A stretch of 64,000 bases of DNA from Stictocephala bisonia (lineage: Eukaryota; Arthropoda; Insecta; Hemiptera; Membracidae): assembly GCA_035578905.1 (NCBI GenBank), contig JAQJVL010000004.1, positions 6,989,175-7,053,174 on the forward strand. The letters run 5' to 3'. Of this stretch, positions 1 through 14,164 are shown in pieces. The notes under the pieces were generated by a model. The model saw nothing but the letters and a program-made list of their open reading frames with translations, searched no databases and was not told where the DNA came from. The translations under genes and the position numbers were made by a program. Positions within the stretch are counted from its first letter, which is position 1; each line of letters starts with the position of its first letter.

Positions 1-375
1 ATTATAATACAAGACATGTGAACGCGAAACATTTCCAAATTTATTACAATATTATGACAAATATTATGATGATGGATTTAGGTGAGCTACGTTAACAATC
101 TTCAGACAAGAGCTATTCACAAAGGAATGAAATTAGATGAAATGTACTCAACACGACGTGACAGGACGAGATTGTTGTATACGTGTTTCCAGGGAGTGCT
201 AACTGGTGGTGTTTAGTTCTGTAGGAGTTATGCGGAGTGGTCGAAATTGAATCACCGCGTTACAAAGTTCGTGATTACGAAAGTGCAGATCAAACGCCAC
301 TCTATTCCCACTCAGCCCTTCACCAAGTGACATCCACTTTCTACCCAATAGATCTTGTATAAGACCCAATTGTGT
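1..375. other. Non-coding flank, nothing recognised
   Basis: Non-repetitive, moderately AT-rich sequence before the first tandem array. No reading frame, RNA gene or element end was recognised. Confidence 0.5.
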
Positions 376-2170
376 AGCCGACTGATTCCTGCACTAATGT
401 TCTACTACCGGACTAATTCCTGCAGTAATGTTCTACTAACGGACTGATTCCTGCGGTAATGTTCTACTACCTGACTGATTCCTGCACTAATGTTCTACTA
501 CCGGACTGATTCCTGTGGTAATGTTCTACTACCGGACTGATTCCTGCAGTAATGTTCTACTATCTGACCGATTCCTGCGGTAATGTTCTACTACCGGACT
601 GATTCCTGCGGTAATGTTGTACTAACGGACTGATTCCTGCACTAATGTTCTACTACCCGACTGATTCCTGCAGTAATATTCTACTACCGGACTGATTCCT
701 GCAGTAATGTTCTACTACCGGACTGATTCCTGAAGTAATGTTCTACTACGGACTGATTCCTGCAGTAATGGTCTACTACCGGACTGATTCCTGCAGTAAT
801 GTTCTACTAACGGACTGATTCCTGCAGTAATGTTCTACTATCGACTGATTCCTGCAGTAATATTCTACTACCGGACTGATTCCTGCGGTAATGTTCTACT
901 ACCGGACTGATTGCTGCACTAATGTTCTACTACCGGACTGATTCCTGCGGTAATGTTCTACTACCGGACTAATTCCTGCAGTAATGTTCTACTACGGACT
1001 GATTCCTGCAGTAATGTTCTACTATCTGACTGATTCCTGCGGTAATGTTCTACTACCGGACTGATTCCTGCGGTAATGTTCTACTACCGGACTGATTCCT
1101 GCGGTAATGTTCTACTAACGGACTGATTCCTGCGGTAAAGGTCTACTACCCGACTGATTCCTGCAGTAATATTCTACTACCGGACTGATTCCTGCAGTAA
1201 TGTTCTACTACCGGACTGATTCCTGCAGTAATGTTCTACTACCGGACTGATTCCTGCAGTAATATTCTACTACCGGACTGATTCCTGCAGTAATGTTCTA
1301 CTACCGGACTGATTCCTGCAGTAATATTCTACTACCGGACTGATTCCTGCAGTAATGTTCTACTACCGGACTGATTCCTGCAGTAATGTTCTACTACCCG
1401 ACTGATTCCTGCAGTAATATTCTACTACCGGACTGATTCCTGCAGTAATATTCTACTACCGGACTGATTCCTGCGGTAATGTTCTACTAACGGACTGATT
1501 CCTGCGGTAAAGGTCTACTACCCGACTGATTCCTGCAGTAATGTTCTACTACCCGACTGATTCCTGCAGTAATGTTCTACTACCGGACTGATTCCTGCAG
1601 TAATATTCTACTACCGGACTGATTCCTGCAGTAATGTTCTACTACCCGACTGATTCCTGCAGTAATATTCTACTACCGGACTGATTCCTGCAGTAATGTT
1701 CTACTACCGGACTGATTCCTGCAGTAATGTTATACTACCGGACTGATTTCTGCAGTAATGTTCTACTAACGGACTGATTCCCGCGGTAATGTTCTACTAC
1801 TGGACTAATTCCTGCAGTAATGTTCTACTACTGGGCTGATTCCTGCAGTAATGTTCTACTAACGGTCTGATTCCTGCAGTAATGTTCTACTATTGGACTG
1901 ATTCCTGCAGTAATGCTCTACTAACGGTCTAATTCCTGCAGTAATGTTCTACTATTGGACTGATTCCTGCAGTAATGCTCTACTAACGGTCTAATTCCTG
2001 CAGTAATGTTCTACTACTGGGCTGATTCCTGCAGTAATGTTCTACTATTGGACTGATTCCTGCAGTAATGCTCTACTACTGGACCGATTCCTGCAGTAAT
2101 GTTCTACTACTGGACTGATTTCTGCGGTAATGTTCTTCTACCGGACTGATTCTGCACTAATGTTCTACCG
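376..2170. repeat. Minisatellite, 31-bp unit, about 58 copies
   Basis: A 31-bp unit (GGACTGATTCCTGCAGTAAT followed by GTTCTACTACC) is repeated head to tail. Copies differ at a few sites: CAGTAA/CGGTAA/CACTAA in the middle, ATGTT/ATATT, and ACCGG/AACGG/ACCCG/ATTGG at the junction. Some copies are 30 bp, with one C of the junction lost. Variants cluster regionally, for example ATTGG and ACGGTCT types after 1,860, as expected from local amplification. No long open frame runs through it. Confidence 0.97.
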
Positions 2171-2689
2171 TTCAAGAATGTCGTAATCCGTGTCTTTCAA
2201 TTTCGTTTATTTAAATTACCCCGAATATTTACTGGTATCCTAGATTCGAAGGACGATCCAATAATTTTTATATTTGTGTATCTGTGACAGTGTAAACCGA
2301 CTGAGACATTGTATTAAATGCTTAATTATGAGCCTGACAGCATGTGTAGGCCTACCTGTTAACTAGCGACTGAGTGAATCATGGAATTTACCTGCTTACT
2401 CATCATCGATTCAATAGTCAATAGCAATTCGACTATAAATATTTACAGGCTTATTTGAGACAATCTATTGATTTTTTTACGCACATTATTATTATTTTTT
2501 TTTCTTTCTGAAAAACGGTACAACATATGTCCATTAGTATATTTCAATTGAATTCTTTAAATCCTTCACGATGAAAGTAATGCACTTATTTAACTAACTC
2601 CTTTTAATTTTCATGTGTTACATATTTTTTCCTCGTCGGATAAAATGTTTTAGTGTTCAGCGCAATTCTAAACAATCATGCTATTATGA
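2171..2689. other. AT-rich spacer between arrays
   Basis: Unique AT-rich DNA with T-runs near 2,470-2,510. No coding or element signature was seen. Confidence 0.5.
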
Positions 2690-3105
2690 CAAAAATGCAT
2701 AGTCGCTCATATAATTAACCACAAAACTGCATAGTTACTTATATTATTAACCACAAAACTAAATAGTCGCTCATATTATTAACCGAAAATCTGCATAGTC
2801 GGTCATATTATTTACCACAAAACTGAATACACGTTCATATTATTGACCACAAAACTGCATATTCGCTCCTATACCAGTTATCCGCAAAACTCCATAGTCG
2901 CTCATATTATTAACAACAAAACTGCATAGTTACTCGTATTATTAACTGAAAAACTGCATTGTCGCTCATATTATTAACCACAAAACTGCACTGACGCTCA
3001 TATTATTGACCACAAAACTGCATATACGCTCATATTATTGACCACAAAACTGCATAGTCGCTCATATTATTTACACAAAACTGTTCAGTCGCTCATATTA
3101 TTTTT
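2690..3105. repeat. Degenerate minisatellite, about 32-bp unit, about 13 copies
   Basis: The unit reads roughly CGCTCATATTATTAACCACA then AAACTGCATAGT. Copies are clearly diverged from each other, so this array is older or less homogenised than its neighbours. Confidence 0.9.
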
Positions 3106-3164
3106 AATATAAATCAAATTACATCCAGATGTGGCATATATACTGAATGTATGACCACCTCTGA

Positions 3165-3650
3165 CACTGAAGTCACATTTAACAAATTGTCGACATGTAC
3201 TCATTTCTGATTCCGAATCCACACGAAACAAACAGTCAATATTTATCCATTTCTGATTTCGAACCTACATTAAACAGCCAGTCGATATGTGTTTAACCAT
3301 ATCGACAATTTGTTTAGTATTATTTCTGATCCCGAAGTCATATCAAACAAGCAGTCGATATGTACCCATTTCTGATCCCGAAGCTACACTTAACAAACAG
3401 TCGAAATGTACTCATTTCTGATTCCGAAGCTACACTTAACAAACAGTCGATATGTACCCATTCCTGATCCCGAAGCTACACTTAACAAACAGTCGATATG
3501 TACCCATTTCTGATCCCGAAGCTACACTTAACAAACAGTCGACATGTACCCATTTCTGATCCCGAAGCTACACTTAACAAACAGTCGATATGTACCCATT
3601 TCGATCCCGAAGCCGCATTATACAAACAATCAATACGTACCCAATTGTGA
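3165..3650. repeat. Minisatellite, 46-bp unit, about 10 copies
   Basis: The unit contains CCCATTTCTGATCCCGAAGC then TACACTTAACAAACAGTCGA TATGTA. The central copies (3,360-3,600) are nearly identical while the edge copies are degraded, the usual pattern of unequal crossing-over. Confidence 0.9.
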
Positions 3651-4084
3651 CTCCTTAGTCACATTTTACGGATAATGGATATATACCCACTTTTATATAA
3701 TCGCATGTATTAGTAATTGAATGTTCTTAGTTTGTGAAATCTAGTTTTTGCTACCATAAAAAAAATAGACGTATATTAGATCCATACTAGGGAGTAATCA
3801 TTCTTTTATTTCATACTTAAGTTCTCTGGGGCTATGGATGCAAACGGAGGCATCCTACTATTATTAATATTATTTTGTATTTGTGTGTGGACAGTATTTA
3901 TTTATTGTATTATAGCCTTTATTGCTGACATACGCAATGAACTCTTAATCAATAATATATCGCATCTTTTAATGTGATTTCACATTACTCAAGATTTGAA
4001 TGTTTTTAAAAGTTTATTACCATTGAATTGAAATTAGTCCTGTCCAACCCCAACCACAAACGTTAATTCTGAATAGTTAAACGA
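3651..4084. other. AT-rich spacer
   Basis: Unique AT-rich DNA between the 46-bp and the 125-bp arrays; no feature recognised. Confidence 0.5.
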
Positions 4085-7000
4085 TTATTTATGACATCGG
4101 ACACTATTACTACACAAGATGTACTTTACTACCGCCTAGATTACCTAGACAACAATGATATTAACTTGCTTTGGCACAAAATGTACAAGATTGAATAAAG
4201 TGCTTCCCAATATTTATGACATCGGACACTATTACTACACAAGATGTACTTTACTACCGCCTAGATTACCTAGACAACAATGATATTAACTTGCTTTGGC
4301 ACAAAATGTACAAGATTGAATAAAGTGCTTCCCAATATTTATGACATCGGACACTATTACTACACAAGATGTACTTTACTACGGCCTAGATTACCTAGAC
4401 AACAATGATATTAACTTGCTTTGGCACAAAATGTACAAGATTGAATAATGTGCTTCCCAATATTTATGACATCGGACAGTAATACCACACAAGATATACT
4501 TTACTACGGCCTAGATTACCTAGACAACAATGATATTAACTTGCTTTGGCACAAAATGTACAAGATTGAATAATGTGCTTCCCAATATTTATGACATCGG
4601 ACAGTAATACCACACAAGATGTACTTTACTACGGCCTAGATTACCTAGACAACAATGATATTAACTTGCTTTGGCACAAAATGTACAAGATTGAATAATG
4701 TGCTTCCCAATATTTATGACATCGGACACTATTACTACACAAGATGTACTTTACTACGGCCTAGATTACCTAGACAACAATGATATTAACTTGCTTTGGC
4801 ACAAAATGTACAAGATTGAATAATGTGCTTCCAATATTTATGACATCGGACACTATTACTACACAAGATGTACTTTACTACCGCCTAGATTACCTAGACA
4901 ACAATGATATTAACTTGCTTTGGCACAAAATGTACAAGATTGAATAAAGTGCTTCCCAATATTTATGACATCGGACACTATTACTACACAAGATGTACTT
5001 TACTACGGCCTAGATTACCTAGACAACAATGATATTAACTTGCTTTGGCACAAAATGTACAAGATTGAATAATGTGCTTCCCAATATTTATGACATCGGA
5101 CAGTAATACCACACAAGATATACTTTACTACGGCCTAGATTACCTAGACAACAATGATATTAACTTGCTTTGGCACAAAATGTACAAGATTGAATAATGT
5201 GCTTCCCAATATTTATGACATCGGACAGTAATACCACACAAGATGTACTTTACTACGGCCTAGATTACCTAGACAACAATGATATTAACTTGCTTTGGCA
5301 CAAAATGTACAAGATTGAATAATGTGCTTCCCAATATTTATGACATCGGACACTATTACTACACAAGATGTACTTTACTACGGCCTAGATTACCTAGACA
5401 ACAATGATATTAACTTGCTTTGGCACAAAATGTACAAGATTGAATAATGTGCTTCCCAATATTTATGACATCGGACAGTAATACCACACAAGATGTACTT
5501 TACTACGGCCTAGATTACCTAGACAACAATGATATTAACTTGCTTTGGCACAAAATGTACAAGATTGAATAATGTGCTTTCCAATATTTATGACATCGGA
5601 CACTATTACTACACAAGATGTACTTTACTACGGACTAGATTACCTAGACAACAATGATATTAACTTGCTTTGGCACAAAATGTACAAGATTGAATAATGT
5701 GCTTCCCAATATTTATGACATCGGACACTATTACTACACAAGATGTACTTTACTACGGCCTAGATTACCTAGACAACAATGATATTAACTTGCTTTGGCA
5801 CAAAATGTACAAGATTGAATAATGTGCTTCCCAATATTTATGACATCGGACACTATTACTACACAAGATGTACTTTACTACGGCCTAGATTACCTAGACA
5901 ACAATGATATTAACTTGCTTTGGCACAAAATGTACAAGATTGAATAATGTGCTTCCCAATATTTATGACATCGGACACTATTACTACACAAGATGTACTT
6001 TACTACGGCCTAGATTACCTAGACAACAATGATATTAACTTGCTTTGGCACAAAATGTACAAGATTGAATAATGTGCTTCCCAATATTTATGACATCGGA
6101 CACTATTACTACACAAGATGTACTTTACTACGGCCTAGATTACCTAGACAACAATGATATTAACTTGCTTTGGCACAAAATGTACAAGATTGAATAATGT
6201 GCTTCCCAATATTTATGACATCGGACACTATTACTACACAAGATGTACTTTACTACGGCCTAGATTACCTAGACAACAATGATATTAACTTGCTTTGGCA
6301 CAAAATGTACAAGATTGAATAATGTGCTTCCCAATATTTATGACATCGGACACTATTACTACACAAGATGTACTTTACTACGGCCTAGATTACCTAGACA
6401 ACAATGATATTAACTTGCTTTGGCACAAAATGTACAAGATTGAATAATGTGCTTCCCAATATTTATGACATCGGACACTATTACTACACAAGATGTACTT
6501 TACTACGGCCTAGATTACCTAGACAACAATGATATTAACTTGCTTTGGCACAAAATGTACAAGATTGAATAATGTGCTTCCCAATATTTATGACATCGGA
6601 CACTATTACTACACAAGATGTACTTTACTACGGCCTAGATTACCTAGACAACAATGATATTAACTTGCTTTGGCACAAAATGTACAAGATTGAATAATGT
6701 GCTTCCCAATATTTATGACATCGGACACTATTACTACACAAGATGTACTTTACTACGGCCTAGATTACCTAGACAACAATGATATTAACTTGCTTTGGCA
6801 CAAAATGTACAAGATTGAATAATGTGCTTCCCAATATTTATGACATCGGACACTATTACTACACAAGATGTACTTTACTACGGCCTAGATTACCTAGACA
6901 ACAATGATATTAACTTGCTTTGGCACAAAATGTACAAGATTGAATAATGTGCTTCCCAATATTTATGACATCGGACACTATTACTACACAAGATGTACTT

Positions 7001-8768
7001 TACTACGGCCTAGATTACCTAGACAACAATGATATTAACTTGCTTTGGCACAAAATGTACAAGATTGAATAATGTGCTTCCAATATTTATGACATCGGAC
7101 ACTATTACTACACAAGATATACTTTACTACAGCCTAGATTACCTAGACAACAATGATATTAACTTGCTTTGGCACAAAATGTACAAGATTGAATAATGTG
7201 CTTCCAATATTTATGACATCGGACACTATTACTACACAAGATATACTTTACTACAGCCTAGATTACCTAGACAACAATGATATTAACTTGCTTTGGCACA
7301 AAATGTACAAGATTGAATAATGTGCTTCCCAATATTTATGACATCGGACACTATTACTACACAAGATGTACTTTACTACAGCCTAGATTACCTAGACAAC
7401 AATGATATTAACTTGCTTTGGCACAAAATGTACAAGATTGAATAATGTGCTTCCCAATATTTATGACATCGGACACTATTACTACACAAGATGTACTTTA
7501 CTACCGCCTAGATTACCTAGACAACAATGATATTAACTTGCTTTGGCACAAAATGTACAAGATTGAATAATGTGCTTCCCAATATTTATGACATCGGACA
7601 GTAATACCACACAAGATGTACTTTACTACCGCCTAGATTACCTAGACAACAATGATATTAACTTGCTTTGGCACAAAATGTACAAGATTGAATAAAGTGC
7701 TTCCCAATATTTATGACATCGGACACTATTACTACACAAGATGTACTTTACTACCGCCTAGATTACCTAGACAACAATGATATTAACTTGCTTTGGCACA
7801 AAATGTACAAGATTGAATAATGTGCTTCCCAATATTTATGACATCGGACAGTAATACCACACAAGATGTACTTTACTACCGCCTAGATTACCTAGACAAC
7901 AATGATATTAACTTGCTTTGGCACAAAATGTACAAGATTGAATAATGTGCTTCCCAATATTTATGACATCGGACACTATTACTACACAAGATGTACTTTA
8001 CTACCGCCTAGATTACCTAGGCAACAATGATATTAACTTGCTTTGGCACAAAATGTACAAGATTGAATAATGTGCTTCCCAATATTTATGACATCGGACA
8101 CTATTACTACACAAGATATACTTTACTACAGCCTAGATTACCTAGACAACAATGATATTAACTTGCTTTGGCACAAAATGTACAAGATTGAATAATGTGC
8201 TTCCCAGTATTTATGACATCGGACACTATTACTACACAAGATATACTTTACTACAGCCTAGATTACCTAGACAACAATGATATTAACTTGCTTTGGCACA
8301 AAATGTACAAGATTGAATAATGTGCTTCCCAATATTTATGACATCGGACACTATTACTACACAAGATGTACTTTACTACAGCCTAGATTACCTAGGCAAC
8401 AATGATATTAACTTGCTTTGGCACAAAATGTACAAGATTGAATAATGTGCTTCCCAATATTTATGACATCGGACACTATTACTACACAAGATATACTTTA
8501 CTACAGCCTAGATTACCTAGACAACAATGATATTAACTTGCTTTGGCACAAAATGTACAAGATTGAATAATGTGCTTCCCAATATTTATGACATCGGACA
8601 CTATTACTACACAAGATATACTTTACTACAGCCTAGATTACCTAGACAACAATGATATTAACTTGCTTTGGCACAAAATGTACAAGATTGAATAAAGTGC
8701 TTCCCAATATTTATGACATCGGACACTATTACTACACAAGATGTACTTTACTACCGCCTAGATTGTAG
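4085..8768. repeat. Satellite-like array, 125-bp unit, about 37 copies
   Basis: Starts of TTTATGACATCGGACA are spaced exactly 125 bp apart at 4,088, 4,213 and 4,338, and the array continues to about 8,768. Unit variants are defined by ACTATTACTAC versus AGTAATACCAC, ACCGCC/ACGGCC/ACAGCC and AAAGTG/AATGTG. A block of five consecutive variants (about 4,213-4,836) recurs in the same order at 4,837-5,460, so there is higher-order structure. From about 5,840 to 7,080 the units are almost identical. The array decays after 8,764. No long open frame spans the unit. At 4.7 kb it is the longest array in the window. Confidence 0.97.
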
Positions 8769-10467
8769 ACAACAATCATAATAAGTAACTTGCTCTGGAT
8801 GATGTGCTTCCAAATCAAAGGTCCTTCAAAATGAACCCTTTTTACGTTTTTTATGCTATGACAAGTAGTAACATAATATATGATTTTATGACTTAAATAT
8901 TAAATTGTAGCTATTAATAAATAAAGAATTTTCCGTATTTGGGCCTGTGTTAACAGCAAGTTATATGGCACGGCCGTCAAGTGCTGTAACCTGTTACAGT
9001 CTCAAAATATCCTGTCCTGCAGTGTCCACGGCTCAACATTTCCTACATCCTGAAGAACCCTGTAGGCCCACTTTCCTGGTAGTGGGTAATTTCAGAATTT
9101 CCGCGCCTACTTTACTTAACTCCCTCCATTAATTTTTCGATAAAATGTTTGTTAAAGTGTTATGCCATATCTCTTAGTTATTTTTTGTCATAACATTTTG
9201 CTTACTATCTCATTTTTAATGTCTAAGTAATCCGCTTTTAAATGGTTGGTTAAAATTTTAATTTATTTGTAATTAATTTTTAAAATGTGATTTAACATAT
9301 TATATTTTGGGCATAGTAATAATGATTATAATAGATATTTGTCATGTTTTTAATAAATGTAGCCTCTTGCAGGATAATTATACTATTAGATACAACTAGG
9401 ATTTTATACAGTATACAAAACAAATTCAAAATCGTGGATTTGGCAAAGTCTTACATCGGCACACTCTTACGCTTTTCAACACCAATTAGTTTTATTTATA
9501 AATACATTATTATTTAGAGTATTTATTTATTAAGTAGTCATAATATTGATAAGTTATATATTGTATACTTGTAAGATGTGGGACGTGGACATACAATTAT
9601 TTTCGGACGCTCTATTGGCTATTATTTTTATTTTACATGATAGGCTAAGGCATTATTCAAACAGTGAATTTCCTCAACAGCTAGCGACCACAGGTGTCGG
9701 ACCACCCCATTCCCCACCCACCCCTAGACCTTCGGACATTTTGAGACTCATTATCTAAGTTATTAGGGCTGATTATTAATTACGGAAATTTGTATGTTGT
9801 TTTCTTCCTTAGGCTATTTCATTCACGGAAATGTTGGGATGACAATGTAACCCAGCTACTTCGGGTCTTAGGGATTTGATGATTACAGGTGATAGGTTCT
9901 GTTGTCGGTTCTCATGGCGTCCACCGGACACTACTACACTAGAGCAGTCTGGTATGTTATTGTGGGATGGACAGGAGTGATGTGCAGTGGAGAGAATTGA
10001 GTATTCCGCCTCTCAGTCCAATACTACGTGGTCGGATTCCACATTAAACTGCAAGTCCCCTAGTTTCTCGGGATATTGGCCTATTCCTATTTGGCGCGTT
10101 CTAAAGAGCAGTTGTCCTATGGAACAGTCTAACATTGGCTACACTCGTTCATATACCCTGATCATAATCACCCATATCTCGACTATCGACGTCTTAAAAA
10201 TGGATAGTAAACATTTTAATGTTCACTCCCTCTTCAAGGAGGTTGTTCTATCTTTGTTCATGTGCACATTACAGCAAGAACACGTTGAACTAGTGAGTGA
10301 TTTTGTAAAAACTCTTGACATATTATGTATGTCCACCTAGAGTCTTTATAAATATTATACGATTCTTTTCCTCGTGATCTCTGATCCTTAAAAACCAAAA
10401 ATCTGTTCTCATTTTGGCAAATGTCACGGATGTTAAGAATGATCAGTGATGAGAAATTGACTGAAGA
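8769..10467. other. AT-rich unique region
   Basis: Contains AATAAATAAAG near 8,917 (polyadenylation-signal-like, but without an adjoining gene), T-rich tracts, and a C-rich stretch at 9,700-9,730. Short open frames of 60-117 codons (e.g. 9,987-10,340) show no family signature and are treated as chance. Confidence 0.4.
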
Positions 10468-10860
10468 TGCTTCGCACAAGCTCACCTAGCAATAAACCTG
10501 AGGGGGCTTCTTCGCACAATGTCACCATTAATAAACCAGAAGAGCCTTCGCACAGGCTCACCAAGCAATAAACCTTAGGAGGCTTCGCACAAGCTCGCCT
10601 GGCAATAAAACTGCAGAGGCTTCGCACAAGCTCACCAAGCAATAAACCTGATGAGGTTTCGCACAACGTCACTAAGCAACAAACCTGATGAGGTTTCGCA
10701 CAAGCTCACTGAGCAAAAAACCTTATGGGCTTCGCACAAGATCACAAGCAATAAACTTGAGAGGGCTTCGCACATGGTCACTGAGCAATAAACCTGATGA
10801 GGCTTTGCAAAAGGTCACCAATCAACAAACCTGATGAGCCTTCGCACAAGATCACTAAGA
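10468..10860. repeat. Minisatellite, about 37-bp unit, about 11 copies
   Basis: The unit is approximately AGGCTTCGCACAAGCTCACC then AAGCAATAAACCTGATG, with variable length (35-40 bp) and many substitutions. Short frames on the minus strand across it come from the repeat itself. Confidence 0.92.
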
Positions 10861-13042
10861 CAACGTGAGGCCATCCGACCAGATTCTTTATGGTTCCTTC
10901 CTGATCCCAAGGAGTCTCACCATCTTATGTATCCATGGCATTCCTTCCCAGAGTCATTTACCCACGGCATTCATCTATACGTCGTAATCTATCATCCACG
11001 CGCTAGATCTAGTCTGGTATACATGGTTAGAACATTTTTTATTCCCTAGACGGCCTGCTCATTGAACTCTTTTCTTAACTCGGATGTCCAATCAACCTGA
11101 CATAACTGCACGTTGTTCTTGCGTACGATGCAATTGGAAGAAGGGGGACATTACACCACAGCTTAACTACTTGTCTTGTCTGTGTATCGCTGTATGACTA
11201 GGCTTAAGAATAAAGAATCGCCGAATAAAGGTAAACAACCAGTTTTGAAATGATGTATTTTTAAAGGAGAGCGCCTAAAGTACCTTTACTCCCGACAGTG
11301 ACGCTATCGGCAGACGTCTGGAGAGGAAGCGGCGGCTGGCGATAGTAAACATTCACTTGTTGCAAAACAGAAGCTTACGACACGAAGTGCAATCTACACA
11401 CTCTGCTGTCGAGGGGAGTTGCGACTGCAAGTGGTGCTCCTGGACTGTCTCGAGGGCGTTGGACAATAAGAAAAGGGTCTCCACATGACCCTTGATTACA
11501 ACAAGACTAATTTATTGCCATCCCCATTCAGTGTGCTCATATCTTCTGGCTTGTATCGTGACAATTTTTCGGTTGGTGACATTATTTTCAAATTCAGTAA
11601 TTATTATAGTTTTTAATATAAGAGTTGGTAATATTATTCTGTTAACAGTGTAATGAGTTAGTTAATCCTTTCATTTTTATATGGATATCATATTCCCATT
11701 CCCCAGTTGCTACGAGCAATTGTGGACAAGTTGTTCGTAGTAAAAAAAAACAATGTGTTATTAATGTGTGTATAATAATGTAGTGGCTGAAAACTAAGGC
11801 ATACCTATTGATATGGTGATGTAAAGGGGTGCCGAAATGATTGATGTTAGGAAATGCACCGTTAATAATTGTGTCTGCGCCTAAAATGACCACGGGAAGA
11901 AATAAACAGATTCTGCGATTTTGACAAAATAGACGATTTTTCTTCTAAGTTTGCAATGAGATAAACTCACAGTCCAGAAAAAGACAGTTCATCACTAGCA
12001 ACATGTGAACGCCTGTGAATCTGCCTCGCGCTACGTCACACCAGCAGTGAGTGGAAATTCACTTATCCCTGAATATAGTATAGCTAATTCCGACAAATCT
12101 TGTCACAGTCTTGCATCGCGTTTGACATTGCTCTTATAAAATTTAAAAAAACTGACTACTCCTGAAATTATTTCAACCTATTCCCATCTCTCCCATCCAG
12201 TAACTGGCAAATTAGTGGCTTCGTGTGTGGGGGTGTCCTCTGTCACTTAGGACATAAAACACTAAACTGTCGGGCGGCCTTATATCACAAAAAGGTATCG
12301 GAGTTATTCTAAATGTTCATAAGAAAAATAAATAAAATTTTGAAAAAAATCCTTAGACGCGCCAGATTAACAGATTTGAACAATTCCAACGTCATTTCTA
12401 AGCTTGAGGAGGTCGTGTGAACATTAAAAATCAGCATTTCATTTTAATGATTTTTCGGAAGTTAGAAAAAAACGTTTTTTGCAAAACTATCAAATTACTT
12501 TGCCATACACATTTAGTCGAATTGCTCCAATTTTTTGTGAAATCCATCTGTCCTCTGAAAATGACCAAAACTCAAATTATATTACAGATCCTGCCTAGAC
12601 AATATGGGTTGGGATGATGTGGTAATAATTACAGTGCGGTACATGCATTCGCTCGTTTTCATATAGGTATGACCTTGAGAAGTGGTTGATAGAAGCGGGG
12701 TAGGGTGGGGGTACTTTTTCTGAAAAGGTGATAAAAAACTAGTACAAATATTAGTTATCAGTACAATTCCAAGTTACCTTTCTGAATTACCTGTTTGACC
12801 TAATTTTTATTCATAGACCTTTAAAACCTAGCGAATAACCGTTGGATTTTACATGAACATTTCACTAGGACTAAGTAAGTCCAAGTCGAGAAATTTGTCA
12901 AATGTGTACAGTTTTGTGAGAGAATAATGTGATCGAAAACACATGTTATATAGTTTTTTAATGTAATGAATGTTTTTTTTTATTTATAATTTTTCTGCAA
13001 ATTTAAATATGTCAAAATAAACAAATAACGTAGCGTCCGGCA
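10861..13042. other. Unique intergenic DNA with one GC-richer island
   Basis: Mostly AT-rich. The stretch at about 11,270-11,470 is richer in GC and CpG than its surroundings (GCGGCGGCTGGCGATAG near 11,329). It could be the remains of an exon or promoter or the 5' part of an element, but no frame or motif supports a call. Poly-T and poly-A tracts lie at 12,960-13,010. Confidence 0.35.
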
Positions 13043-13586
13043 GGTAGATAATATTTGGAGATTTCCAATACTTAAAGTGTTTAGTTTCGACAGGTATAGC
13101 AAACTCCTGACGTCTTCACGTGTTTGCCTTCACTAACTAAGCCTACATAAAAAAAATTGTTAGTGGTGCGGAGCCCCCCCCCGCCACAGTGCAGTTGGAA
13201 GCTGGTCGGATAAGTTGAATATTTTGTCTATCTAATAACATGCTCTGTCTTTTGTTGAATTTTTTTCTATTTAATAACTTGCTCTGTGTTTTGTTGAACA
13301 ATTTCATATTTTGCATTTCTTTTGTATTTCATATTGTGTTTTATATTTTGTATAATTGTGCTGTGTGTTAGTTTTTTTAGAACATTTGACTTTCATAACA
13401 GTAATCTGTAGTTTTAAGTCTTTTCTTGAATTATTATGGATTAAGGAAAAAGAAAATAAATAGTTTTAGATGTAGACTAAGTTAGTAAGTACACCTGAAG
13501 ACGACAGGAGTTTGTTATACCTGTCGAAACGTTGTGTTTGTTTCCTAAACACTCGAAGCATTGGAAATCTCCAAATATTATCTACC
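13043..13586. mobile_element. Short element with ~85 bp inverted termini, possibly Penelope-like terminal repeats
   Basis: The sequence starting GGTAGATAATATTTGGAGAT at 13,043 reappears in reverse complement ending at 13,586. The inverted arms continue through a GACAGGTATAGCAAACTCCT-like block to about 13,123 on the left and from 13,494 on the right, with one ~15-nt length difference. The 370 bp between them is T-rich and non-coding. Each arm has a stem of the form GACAGG...CCTGTC followed by GAAAC. Such GAAAC-stem blocks are reminiscent of the terminal repeats of Penelope-like retroelements, which are known to carry hammerhead motifs. No transposase or reverse transcriptase is present, and a plain MITE is an alternative. 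Confidence 0.6.
13495..13530 (+). other. Hammerhead-core-like motif in the right arm
   Basis: CTGAAGA (13,495-13,501) fits the hammerhead core CUGANGA. It is followed by one extra C, a six-pair stem GACAGG/CCTGTC (13,503-13,508 and 13,520-13,525) with an 11-nt loop, then GAAAC (13,526-13,530). The bulged C and the lack of an identified cleavage triplet with stem I/III make activity doubtful. In the left arm (minus strand) the first base of the core is changed, giving GTGAAGA. Confidence 0.25.
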
Positions 13587-14164
13587 CATCATGAACAATC
13601 TGATGGTAACAAACTTTCAAACAACAATAGCCTATGATTTTTACTTATAAAAAATATAAAAAAAGTATTATTTTTGTAACACCTGATTAATCATATCTTA
13701 GTAATGTTAAAGAGGCTTATAAATTAAACTGTATCGGGAAAATATGTTTTACCCTTTGGACGCAAAAATGAAATAGTAGTGAAGTTGAGTCAATCAAGTC
13801 TACGACCGACGGTTGTGCTGAGCTATCTGTAAAATGCCCATTGCTGTTGTACCTTGATTGGGTTAGTAAAAAACCATCTATACATTTCTAAATAGATATT
13901 GATTTATTTATAATTGTAAATCAAACGTTTTTGTAATGGGCATCATGAATAAACCTATAGTAATTGATTTTGTTTTTTAATTTATAATAATTCCTTATGA
14001 TATTTTTGAATAAAACAACTACTAGTAGTAACTACTTAGGTCTCGACCTTTGGTTGGAGGGGTAAGGAATTACTGTGATTTGTAGTAGCTTAATAAACAC
14101 AATCATAAGCTTTAACCGTATGAATAAAATTAACTTTTGCTAAATATTACAAGCCATTGCTTGA
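13587..14164. other. AT-rich spacer
   Basis: Unique AT-rich DNA; nothing recognised. Confidence 0.45.

Noticed and set aside
9987..10340. 117-codon plus-strand frame
   Set aside because: No recognisable domain, and ordinary for AT-rich DNA of this length.
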